In this document: positions 39,640-46,799 of the stretch, one piece after another
How positions within the stretch are numbered: position 1 is the first letter of the stretch
Layout: each line of letters starts with the position of its first letter
Notes under the pieces: generated by a model
The model's input: the letters and a program-made list of their open reading frames with translations, nothing else
The model's database searches: none
What the model was told of the DNA's origin: nothing
Position numbers and translations under genes: made by a program
Assembly: GCA_036389035.1 (NCBI GenBank)
Contig: DASVQQ010000007.1
Location: 434,001-498,000 of the forward strand
Length of the DNA stretch: 64,000 bases
Reading direction: 5' to 3'
Origin: Jatrophihabitans sp.
GTDB taxonomy: Bacteria; Actinomycetota; Actinomycetes; Mycobacteriales; Jatrophihabitantaceae

Positions 39640-40982
39640 CCCCGCCGACCGGCGGCGCCGACCTGAGCCTGCTCAGTGACGCCGCCCTGCGTGAACACAT
39701 CGCCGCCGAGCTGACCCGGACCAGGCTGCGCAGCGCGGCGCTGACCGAGGCGGTGGACGAGCCGGAGCTGGTCAGCCAGCACTCGCCGCTGATGTCGCCG
39801 CTGGTGTGGGACTACGCCCACATCGCCAACCAGGAGGAGATCTGGCTGGTCCGCGACGTCGGCGGCCGTGAGGCGGTCCGCGCCGACATCGACCAGATGT
39901 ATGACGCGTTCAAGAATTCCCGCGCCGACCGTCCGTCGTTGCCGTTGCTGTCACCCACCCAGGCCCGCGGCTATGCCGGCCAGGTCCGGCAGAAGGTGCT
40001 CGACGTCCTGGATCGGGCGCCGTTGAACGTCAGCCGGCTCACCGAGTCCGGTTTCGCGTTCGGCATGGTGGTGCAGCACGAGCAGCAGCACGACGAGACC
40101 ATGCTGGCCACTCACCAGCTACGCCGCTCCGGGCCGCCGTTGCAGGCCGCGCCGCCGCCGCGGCCGGCTGTCGCGCCGGCGCTGGCTGAGGAGGTGCTGA
40201 TACCCGCGGGTGAGTTCACGATGGGCACCTCGACCGAAGCCTGGGCGCTGGACAACGAGCGACCGGCCCATTCGGTGCACGTCGACGCCTTCTTCCTCGA
40301 CACGACTCCGGTGACCAATGGCGACTACCTGCGGTTCATCGACGCCGGCGGCTATGACCAGCGGCGCTGGTGGACCGCGCCGGGTTGGGAGCATCGTCAG
40401 CGGGCGGGGTTGACCGCGCCGCTGTTCTGGAGCAGGGACGGCAGCGGCTCGTGGTGGCGGCGCAGCTTCGGCAACCTGATCCCGGTCGGCGACGACGAGC
40501 CGGTGCTGCACGTGTGCCTGTACGAGGCTCAGGCCTATGCCGCGTGGGCCGGCCGCCGGTTGCCTACCGAGGCCGAGTGGGAGAAGGCGGCCCGGTGGGA
40601 TCCGGTCTCGCAACGGTCGCGTCGCTACCCCTGGGGCGATGAGGACCCGACGCCGGAACGGGCCAACCTTGGCCAGCGGCATCTGCGGCCGGCGCCGGCC
40701 GGCAGCTATCCGGCAGGCGCGTCGGCCTATGGAGTGCACCAGCTGATCGGCGACGTCTGGGAATGGACCTCCTCCATCTTCGCCGCCTATACCGGCTTCG
40801 AGGTGTTCCCGTACGCCGAGTACTCCGAGGTCTTCTTCGGCGAGGACTACTACGTGCTGCGGGGGGGCTCGTTCGGCACCGACCAGGCGGCCTGCCGAGG
40901 CACCTTCCGCAACTGGGACTACCCGATCCGGCGGCAGATCTTCGCCGGGTTTCGGACTGCCCGCGACGCCGAGCCGAGCTGA
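39636..40982 (+). CDS. egtB: Ergothioneine sulfoxide synthase EgtB
   Basis: 448-residue non-heme iron enzyme joining gamma-glutamylcysteine to hercynine with O2. An N-terminal DinB-like domain carries the iron ligands: His62 in WDYAHIAN, and His148/His152 in the HEQQHDE motif. The C-terminal half is an FGE-sulfatase domain (GEFTMGTSTEAWALDNERP, RLPTEAEWEKAARW, and the terminal RQIFAGFRTARD). The ATG overlaps the egtA stop. Confidence 0.95.
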   Translation: MTPPTGGADLSLLSDAALREHIAAELTRTRLRSAALTEAVDEPELVSQHSPLMSPLVWDYAHIANQEEIWLVRDVGGREAVRADIDQMYDAFKNSRADRPSLPLLSPTQARGYAGQVRQKVLDVLDRAPLNVSRLTESGFAFGMVVQHEQQHDETMLATHQLRRSGPPLQAAPPPRPAVAPALAEEVLIPAGEFTMGTSTEAWALDNERPAHSVHVDAFFLDTTPVTNGDYLRFIDAGGYDQRRWWTAPGWEHRQRAGLTAPLFWSRDGSGSWWRRSFGNLIPVGDDEPVLHVCLYEAQAYAAWAGRRLPTEAEWEKAARWDPVSQRSRRYPWGDEDPTPERANLGQRHLRPAPAGSYPAGASAYGVHQLIGDVWEWTSSIFAAYTGFEVFPYAEYSEVFFGEDYYVLRGGSFGTDQAACRGTFRNWDYPIRRQIFAGFRTARDAEPS

Positions 40983-40991
40983 TCTCCAGCG

Positions 40992-41822
40992 ATGTGTCGT
41001 CATTTCGGTTATCTCGGGCCGCCCGTGAGCTTGGCAGAACTGGTGCTGGACCCGCCGCACTCGCTCGCCGTGCAGAGCTATGCCCCCACTGACATGCGCG
41101 GTGGTGGCAAGGTCAACGTCGACGGCTTCGGAGTCGGCTGGTTCAGCGCCGAGGCCGAGGCGCCGCCCGGCGCCCGGCGTTACCGGCGAGCGGTGCCGAT
41201 CTGGCAGGACGCGGCGTTCGCCGAGCTGGCGCGGGGCACGGTGGCCGTCGGCGCGCTGGCCGCCGTCCGCAACGCCACTGCCGGCATGCCGGTCGCCGAG
41301 GCCGCCTGCGCCCCGTTCACCGACGGGCAGTGGCTGTTCAGCCTCAACGGCCGGATCGCCGGCTGGCCTGACACCGCGGTCTGGCTTGCCGACAGCGTGC
41401 CCCGCCGCGAGCTGCTGGGCATCCAGGTGCTGACTGACGCCTCGCTGCTGTGGGCGCTGCTCCGCCAGCGGCTGGCAGCCTCCCATGATCCGGCTGCGGC
41501 GCTGGCCGGCCTGATCACCGAGGTGCTGGCGGCGGCGCCGGGCTCCAGGCTGACCACCCTGCTCACCGACGGCCGGCAGATCCTCGGCACCACGGTGACC
41601 CATTCGCTGTGCTGGCGCCGCTCGTCAGCGGGCGTGCTGGTCGCCAGCGAACCGTTCGATGACGACCCGGGATGGCAGCCGATCCCCGACGGCCAGCTGG
41701 TCGTGGCCGACCGGAGCGGGGTGCGATACCGCCCGCTCAAGTCCGATCGTGACGACACAAGCAGTGACGACACAAGCAGTGACGACACAGAGAGTGAGAG
41801 CCATGTCCATCAGCGTCGATGA
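40992..41822 (+). CDS. egtC: Gamma-glutamyl hercynylcysteine sulfoxide hydrolase EgtC
   Basis: 276-residue class-II glutamine amidotransferase-type hydrolase that removes glutamate from the EgtB product. Cys2 after the initiator Met is the Ntn nucleophile (MCRHFGYLG). DGFGVGWF and SLNGRI-like LFSLNGRIAGW are family marks. The last 25 residues are unusual: DDTSS is repeated in tandem, encoded by three 15-bp repeats, and the frame runs 20 bases into egtD. Confidence 0.93.
   Translation: MCRHFGYLGPPVSLAELVLDPPHSLAVQSYAPTDMRGGGKVNVDGFGVGWFSAEAEAPPGARRYRRAVPIWQDAAFAELARGTVAVGALAAVRNATAGMPVAEAACAPFTDGQWLFSLNGRIAGWPDTAVWLADSVPRRELLGIQVLTDASLLWALLRQRLAASHDPAAALAGLITEVLAAAPGSRLTTLLTDGRQILGTTVTHSLCWRRSSAGVLVASEPFDDDPGWQPIPDGQLVVADRSGVRYRPLKSDRDDTSSDDTSSDDTESESHVHQRR
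41751..41795 (+). repeat. Three 15-bp tandem repeats at the egtC 3' end
   Basis: The unit GACGACACAAGCAGT occurs at 41751-41765 and 41766-41780, with a third, slightly changed copy at 41781-41795. It adds five residues per copy to EgtC without changing frame and ends 7 bases before the egtD ATG. Confidence 0.95.
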
Positions 41823-42768
41823 CAGCTTTCTCGATTCGGCTGGCGCCACCGACGAGCTGGCCTCCGATGCCCGAACCGGGCTCACCAGCATCCCCAAGTC
41901 GTTGCCGCCGCGGTGGTTCTACGACGCCCGCGGCAGCGAGCTGTTCGAGCAGATCACCGAGCTGCCGGAGTACTACCCGACCCGGACCGAGGCGCAGATC
42001 CTGCACGCCCACGCCCGCGACATCGCGGCGGCCGCACCGGTCGAGACCGTGATCGAGCTGGGCTCGGGGTCATCGATCAAGACCCAGCTGCTGCTGGACG
42101 CCTGGCAGCAGGGCGGCACGCTGCGTCGGATCATCACGGTGGACGTCTCGGCGAGTGCGCTGGCCGAGGCCGCGGTCGGCCTGGCAGATCGCTATCCGGC
42201 GGCCGACGTGCTGCCCATCAGGGCGGATTTCACCCGGCATCTGGACGGGTTGGCCAAGTCCGGGCGCACCGCCATCGTCTTTCTCGGCTCCACCATCGGC
42301 AACCTCGACCCAGCCGAGCGGGCCGCCTTCTTCAGTGGTGTTCGAGCGGCACTCGAGCCCGGTGACGTGCTGCTGCTGGGCACCGATCTTGTCAAGCCCG
42401 CCGAGATCCTGGTGCCCGCCTATGACGACGCTGCCGGTGTCACGGCGGAATTCAACCTCAATGTGCTGCGGGTGCTCAACCGCGAACTCGACGGCGACCT
42501 GCCGATCGAGGCGTTCCATCACCGGGCGGTGTGGAATCCGGTGGCCGAGCGGATCGAGATGCGCTTGCGAGCCGCCCGCGAGATCCAGGCCCGGTTCCAC
42601 GCGATCGGCTTGGACGTGCACTTCGATGCGGGGGAGGAGTTGCTCACCGAGATCTCCTCGAAGTTCCGCCGGAACGGCATTACCGCTGAGCTGGCCTCGG
42701 CAGGGCTTGACCTGACGCACTGGTGGACCGACCCGGCCGATCTTTTCGCCCTGAGCCTCTCGCAGTGA
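41803..42768 (+). CDS. egtD: Histidine N-alpha-methyltransferase EgtD
   Basis: 321-residue SAM-dependent enzyme converting histidine to hercynine, the first step of the pathway. It has the substrate-side ELPEYYPTRTE and the SAM motif ELGSGSSIKT at 85-94. The frame is open from 41659, but ATG 41803 gives the standard length. It overlaps egtC by 20 bases. No egtE (the C-S lyase for the last step) follows. Confidence 0.95.
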   Translation: MSISVDDSFLDSAGATDELASDARTGLTSIPKSLPPRWFYDARGSELFEQITELPEYYPTRTEAQILHAHARDIAAAAPVETVIELGSGSSIKTQLLLDAWQQGGTLRRIITVDVSASALAEAAVGLADRYPAADVLPIRADFTRHLDGLAKSGRTAIVFLGSTIGNLDPAERAAFFSGVRAALEPGDVLLLGTDLVKPAEILVPAYDDAAGVTAEFNLNVLRVLNRELDGDLPIEAFHHRAVWNPVAERIEMRLRAAREIQARFHAIGLDVHFDAGEELLTEISSKFRRNGITAELASAGLDLTHWWTDPADLFALSLSQ

Positions 42769-43022
42769 CCATCGGCCCTGAGCGCACCCCACCGGCCCGG
42801 TAGCGGGCGGCATGGCACCGGCGGCCGATCGTCGCCCGCCCGCGATCGACGCCACTCAGCGCGCCGATTACCACCATGCCGCCCGGCCCTCCCCCGAGGC
42901 TGGTGACGCATCCCCGCCGCTATCGGGGACTGCTGCTGTATGACATCTTGTCATCCAACAGACATAAGATGCCTGGTGGACGTGGCGTTGTCAAGCTCAT
43001 GACCCTAGCTGCCCAGGCCATC
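42769..43022. other. Non-coding stretch with a dyad element
   Basis: No gene is supported between egtD and the repeat array. At 42940-42970 lies TGACATCTTGTCA (a 5-3-5 dyad) followed by a short spacer and ACAGACATAAGAT. Read on the plus strand, ATGACA and TAAGAT are 19 bases apart and could be a weak promoter, but nothing coding follows. Confidence 0.4.
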
Positions 43023-43132
43023 GACCACAGCCGCTAGACCACAGCCGCTAGGCCCGACCACAGCCGCTAGACCACAGCCGCTAGGCCCGACCACAGCCGT
43101 TAGACCACAGCCGCTAGGCCACCGACCACAGC
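43023..43132. repeat. 14-bp/33-bp tandem repeat array
   Basis: The 14-base unit GACCACAGCCGCTA occurs six times plus a partial seventh. Units are arranged as pairs in a 33-base higher-order repeat: 43023-43055 and 43056-43088 are identical, and 43089-43121 is diverged by two bases. The last units overlap the 3' end of the minus-strand metallopeptidase gene and include its stop codon. Confidence 0.95.
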
Positions 43133-43614
43133 AAGGTCTGGCGGGCCAGTGAACGGCGCAGCGCCGTGCGTTCGGAGCTGCTCATCCGGCTGAGGCGGAT
43201 CGTCAGCGTTTCGCTGTCCACATCGAGCCATTGCGCGAGCGCCGCCCGATCGTCGGCGCCGCCCAGTGCCCGGATCGCGGCGGTGAGGCTGGCCAGCGGG
43301 ATCAGGCGCCGGCTCACTTCGGCGTGCACCAGCCCCTCCTCACGCTGGAGCCAGGGACCGCAGTCGAGGATGCCCCGCTCGAGGTGGACCAGCTCATGGG
43401 TCAGGGTGCACCTGCGCTGGGCCGCCGAGGTGTCGGCGCGCAACGCGATCAGCCGGCCGTCGTCACGCACCTCACCCAGCAGATCACCGGTCATCTCTTC
43501 GATGACGACCCTGACGTGGGGCCAGTTCTGCCGGAGATCGGCCCACGGGTCGTAAGGGCAAGCCAGGCGGGCGGCGCTACTGGGACGAGGTGGGCTGCCG
43601 GGGTGCGAGGTCAT
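43114..43614 (-). CDS. ImmA/IrrE-type zinc metallopeptidase-like protein
   Basis: 166 residues. THELVHLE at 72-79 carries the HExxH zinc site (His73, Glu74, His77), and Glu99 in HAEVSRR could be the third ligand. In known ImmA/IrrE systems such peptidases cleave or inactivate a partner HTH repressor. The two HTH genes upstream on the same strand, with a 48-base gap to the nearer, fit that pairing. The protein is short compared with phage ImmA. Function is inferred. Confidence 0.75.
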   Translation of the reverse strand: MTSHPGSPPRPSSAARLACPYDPWADLRQNWPHVRVVIEEMTGDLLGEVRDDGRLIALRADTSAAQRRCTLTHELVHLERGILDCGPWLQREEGLVHAEVSRRLIPLASLTAAIRALGGADDRAALAQWLDVDSETLTIRLSRMSSSERTALRRSLARQTLLWSVA

Positions 43615-43662
43615 GCGGGCAGTATTGAGTAGGCCTCTGACGATCCTGTGGGGTCGTGGGGC

Positions 43663-44088
43663 TCAGCGTTGAGGTGGCTCCACCGTGCCGCGCCGGGCTG
43701 CTCGCGGCGTTGCCTTCTTGGCGCGTGAGGTGTCGAGGTCGGTGACCCGCTTGCTGGCCGTGGTCGGCTGCAGCATCGCCCGGATGATCTCGTCCACCGC
43801 GCGTCGTTGCCGGCGGCTGAGCCGGCTGGACTCCGCCGGTGGCCGGTAGGGCTCGGTCACCTCGTTCGGCAGGGCGGCCGCGGCCCGGAGCTTGGTCATC
43901 GGCACCTTGAGGACCTTCGACAGGGCCAGCAGCGTGGATTCGTCCGGGCTGCCGTGGTTTCCCCTCAGGTACCTGGCCGCGGTGTCATGGTTGAGGCTGA
44001 AGCCGAGTTCGCGGGCGTTTCGAGCGATGGTGCGGGCGCTCAGGTTGGTGCTGTTCGAGGCCTGTAACAGTTCGGACAGGGCGGTCAC
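43663..44088 (-). CDS. HTH regulator, copy 1, paired with metallopeptidase
   Basis: 141 residues. The N-terminal 75 resemble an XRE-like helix-turn-helix (SARTIARNARELGFSLNHDTAARYLRG...TLLALSKVLKV). A Pro-rich linker (EPYRPPAES) is followed by a basic helix RLSRRQRRAVDEIIRAML and a basic tail. It is a close paralogue of the gene 190 bases upstream. It probably regulates its own operon with the metallopeptidase; targets are unknown. Confidence 0.75.
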   Translation of the reverse strand: MTALSELLQASNSTNLSARTIARNARELGFSLNHDTAARYLRGNHGSPDESTLLALSKVLKVPMTKLRAAAALPNEVTEPYRPPAESSRLSRRQRRAVDEIIRAMLQPTTASKRVTDLDTSRAKKATPRAARRGTVEPPQR

Positions 44089-44145
44089 CGGGCGGCTCCG
44101 AGCGTGATCGCCCTGCTCGGCCTACCGCCGCTGACATCCGTTAGC

Positions 44146-44166
44146 GCAGCCATGCTGTAGACAGTA
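44146..44166 (-). promoter_or_regulatory. Conserved upstream element of HTH copy 1
   Basis: This 21-base segment differs at three positions from 44761-44781 and lies at nearly the same distance (58 versus 55 bases) from its gene start. Its core TGTAGACA is a TGT-N2-ACA dyad. It is a candidate operator or promoter element. Confidence 0.5.
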
Positions 44167-44277
44167 GCTGTTCAGCTGCTCCTGGATGTGCGCGATCCAG
44201 CGATCCGCGGCGTCAGCCCGTGTCGCCGCGGCGCAGACGCCGGCAGGCCCGCCGAAGGGGCGTTACCGCAAGCGCGG

Positions 44278-44706
44278 TCAGCGCCCGGGCGGCTCGGCCG
44301 GACCACGCCTGGCGGCCTTGCCGCGCGTCGGCTGCTTGCCGCGACGAGTGGCGAGGTCGGTGATGGGCTGGCTGGCCGGCGGGGCCTGCAGCATCGCCCG
44401 GATGACCTCGTCGACCGCCCGGCGCTGCCGGCGGCTGAGCCGGTCGGCCTCGGCCGGCGGCTGGTAGGGCTCGGTGACGTCGGCGGGCAGCGAGGCAGCC
44501 CGGCGCAGCTTGGCGAGTGAGACCCCCAGCACGGCGGAGAAGGCCCGCAACGTCGACTCGTCCGGCTTGCCGTGCTCACCTCTCAGGTAGCGCGCGGCGG
44601 TGTCATGGTTCAGGGTGAATCCGAGCTCTCGCGCCGCCTGTGAGATGGCGCGGGCGCTGAGGCTCTTGGAGTTCTCGGCCTGCAGCAGTTCCGACAGCGC
44701 GCTCAT
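44278..44706 (-). CDS. HTH regulator, copy 2 (paralogue)
   Basis: 142 residues, collinear with the downstream HTH copy. Shared blocks include LSELLQA, LSARAI, ARELGF, LNHDTAARYLRG, PDESTL, PPAE, RLSRRQRRAVDE and IRAMLQ. Conservation of whole-length architecture and of the upstream element indicates a recent tandem duplication. It is divergently oriented to the GGDEF-like gene. Confidence 0.75.
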   Translation of the reverse strand: MSALSELLQAENSKSLSARAISQAARELGFTLNHDTAARYLRGEHGKPDESTLRAFSAVLGVSLAKLRRAASLPADVTEPYQPPAEADRLSRRQRRAVDEVIRAMLQAPPASQPITDLATRRGKQPTRGKAARRGPAEPPGR

Positions 44707-44760
44707 CGCGGTCCGGCGGGGTGCGGGGGCGCGGCGCGGCCGGCGGGGGATCCGGTACCT

Positions 44761-44781
44761 GCAGACATGATGTAGACACTA
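44761..44781 (-). promoter_or_regulatory. Conserved upstream element of HTH copy 2
   Basis: Copy of the element at 44146-44166, with the TGTAGACA core followed by CTATCC. A related TAGACACT sequence appears before the RiPP operon at 53116. Confidence 0.5.
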
Positions 44782-44956
44782 TCCGCTCGTGCTGACCGAC
44801 GATCCAGTGGGCGACCGCCCAGCGGACCGGCGTCGGGGTGGTGGCGGGATGGGTGCGGGGGGCAGGGCCAGGTTCGACACCGGAAATCCGAGGGGGTGAC
44901 GGTCAGGGCGCGGGTCGCGCCCGTGCGCGGTGGAGCTGGTTATTGATCAGCTACCA

Positions 44957-44985
44957 GTGACAGACCATTTGCCGTGATGTACCGT
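44957..44985 (+). promoter_or_regulatory. Promoter of the GGDEF-like gene
   Basis: GTGACA (44957-44962) and TACCGT (44980-44985) are 17 bases apart. The leader would be about 150 bases. The rest of the 44707-45145 gap holds no gene. Confidence 0.5.
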
Positions 44986-45014
44986 CGGTCCCACTTCAAA
45001 ACCTACCGCTCGGA

Positions 45015-45036
45015 ATTTTCTCAACATTTTCTCAAC
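45015..45036. repeat. Two 11-bp direct repeats
   Basis: ATTTTCTCAAC occurs twice head to tail, 110 bases before the GGDEF-like gene, in an AT-rich patch that stands out from its GC-rich surroundings. A regulator site is possible. Confidence 0.8.
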
Positions 45037-45145
45037 CGGAAGCAGGGGTAACGGTTGGAATGACCACGCACCCCCGCCACCGGGTCCGTCAGATCAGGGC
45101 CATTCGATGCTGTTCATTCTCGCCACCTCCCTTGGTTAGCGCCCC

Positions 45146-46144
45146 GTGCTGGCCGGCATGACCCTCTATCAGCTAGGTGTGTTCGCCCTCCTGGCCGGGC
45201 TCAGTGTCTCCTACTCACTGTCAGCTCGGCATGTTGAGCGGCTCCGGCGCGGGTTCACCGGGGGCAAGGCGCACAACCTGCTGGACGTGTGGACCATAGC
45301 GGGAGCGCTGCTGCTCCCGGTCCCGCTGGTCGTGCCGCTGGTCCTGGTCTGCTACGCCGCCGAATGGCCCTCCCGCAAGAGCGTCAGCGGTGGCCGGCCC
45401 ATGCGTTATGTCATCACTGTTGCCATCGTGGCTGCCGCGGCCAGCACCGCCTCGGCCGTTCACCGGCAGGTCGGCGGGCCGCTGGGCATCCTGGCGGCCG
45501 TCCTGTCGTGGGTCGTGATCAACTCGGCGTTGATCGCGGCAGTGGTCTGGCTGTTCGACGATCGCCGGGTGATCCGGCAACTCCTGGGTCCCCGCAACCA
45601 GGTGGCGGACTCGATCACCAAGGTGACCGGAGTCGCCGTTGCCGTGCTGGCGAGCTGGCGTCCGGCCGCAACCCTCGTGGTGCTTCCGATCGTCCTTGCC
45701 GGGCACCGGCTGGCGCTGTGGGACTCGATCAGGACCACGGCGGCCTACGACTCGGACGCGGGCATGTGGGCCGAGCCGGGCTGGCGGGTGCAGGCCACCG
45801 AGAGCATCGCGACCGCGCCGGGCTTTGTGGCGCTGGTGCTGATCGATCCCGAGCGACCGCACAGCGAGGTGTCGATCGCCCGGTGCCTGACCGGGGTGCT
45901 GCGCCCCACCGATCCGGTGGGCCGGTACGGGACCCGCCAGGTCGCGGCGTTGATCCAGGTGGATATGGCGGCGGTCGGCGTCATCGTCGCCGAGCGGGTT
46001 CGCGCCAGGCTGGACCGGGCCGGCATCGTCTGCGTGGTCGGCGTCTCGATCAGCCTGGGTGAAGGTCTGGACGAGCTGCTGATCCGGGCGGGATCAGATC
46101 TGATGGCACGCCGGGAATCGGCGGGCATATCCGCCCGGTGGTGA
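45146..46144 (+). CDS. Membrane protein with degenerate GGDEF domain
   Basis: 332 residues. Five or so hydrophobic segments (about 6-25, 48-71, 88-105, 112-136, 160-185) are followed by a C-terminal domain aligning with GGDEF modules: YDSDAGMWAEPGW (for D-LTGL-NR), LVLIDPE, LRPTDPVGRYGTRQVAALI and the terminal LLIRAGSDLMARRESAG. The catalytic GGDEF is replaced by GTRQV, so diguanylate cyclase activity is unlikely; a binding or sensory role is inferred. GTG 45146 or ATG 45158 may start it; neither has a clear binding site. Confidence 0.7.
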   Translation: MLAGMTLYQLGVFALLAGLSVSYSLSARHVERLRRGFTGGKAHNLLDVWTIAGALLLPVPLVVPLVLVCYAAEWPSRKSVSGGRPMRYVITVAIVAAAASTASAVHRQVGGPLGILAAVLSWVVINSALIAAVVWLFDDRRVIRQLLGPRNQVADSITKVTGVAVAVLASWRPAATLVVLPIVLAGHRLALWDSIRTTAAYDSDAGMWAEPGWRVQATESIATAPGFVALVLIDPERPHSEVSIARCLTGVLRPTDPVGRYGTRQVAALIQVDMAAVGVIVAERVRARLDRAGIVCVVGVSISLGEGLDELLIRAGSDLMARRESAGISARW

Positions 46145-46304
46145 ACTCAGGCCCGCCTGGCGGTGACCGCGGGTGGGGGCGCGCCGATCGGCCTGATTCG
46201 CCGCCGGTAGTGGACGAACCGTCCGCCACCGATAGCCGAACTGCTGGAATCTTGGACTGTCCGCCCGTCACATAAGGGGGCAGCCGCAGACGACACGGCC
46301 ATAG

Positions 46305-46332
46305 TGTCTGATAACTGACAGGACGTCAGACA
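46305..46332 (+). promoter_or_regulatory. Nested dyads before the small XRE gene
   Basis: TGTCTGA and TCAGACA form perfect 7-base arms 14 bases apart. Inside, CTGAC-AGGAC-GTCAG is a second dyad. They lie about 65 bases before the XRE gene and are a plausible autoregulatory operator. The rest of 46145-46395 has nothing recognisable. Confidence 0.5.
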
Positions 46333-46395
46333 TTTCAGGTAGCTTGAGTCCCGAATCCGGCCGGTGCCGGATGCATTGTGTCGAACGGGGGATTC

Positions 46396-46689
46396 ATGCA
46401 ATTAAGAAGCCGGCGAGCACTCGCTGACTACATCGATCTGTTGGGGGTTTCGGAGCGGCAACTGGCGCGCAGCGCCGGCTTGAGCCATTCCACGGTGAAC
46501 CATCTCGTGACCGGTCGGCGCAACAGTTGCTCACTGCGCACCGCCGTTGCCATCGAACGAGCATTGGACTGCCCGCCCGGCCTGCTCTTCTCGCCGGACA
46601 CCGACGCAGACCGGTTGGCGATGTATCGGCTGTGGGCCGACTCCGAAGCCAAGGCGGGCGAGCGGGCCGGAGGGCACGGTGACCACTGA
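46396..46689 (+). CDS. Small XRE-type HTH regulator
   Basis: 97 residues. Residues about 5-60 form a Cro/C1-type HTH (ADYIDLLGVSERQLARSAGL then STVNHLVTGRR and IERALDCPPGLLF). The tail is charged. GTG 46378 would add six residues, but ATG 46396 has GGGGGA just upstream. It stands alone between non-coding regions and is unrelated in sequence to the two HTH paralogues nearby. Its target is unknown. Confidence 0.75.
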   Translation: MQLRSRRALADYIDLLGVSERQLARSAGLSHSTVNHLVTGRRNSCSLRTAVAIERALDCPPGLLFSPDTDADRLAMYRLWADSEAKAGERAGGHGDH

Positions 46690-46738
46690 TCGACAGCAAC
46701 CACTGACGCGCGGCGTCGACCCCGTCACCGGCCGGTGA

Positions 46739-46799
46739 CATCACAAGGCACTCAGCGACGTCACAAGGTACTCAGCAGCGGCATCACAAGGTAAGGCAC
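46739..46799. repeat. Imperfect 20-23-bp tandem repeats at the LLM gene 3' end
   Basis: Three diverged copies of (C)RTCACAAGGYACTCAGC start at 46739, 46759 and 46782. The last contains the minus-strand stop codon of the LLM gene (46784-46786), and the others each carry an equivalent stop triplet. Confidence 0.8.

Noticed and set aside
43023..43132. Repeat array considered as a CRISPR
   Set aside because: Units are 14 bases, directly adjacent and without unique spacers, and no cas genes are nearby.
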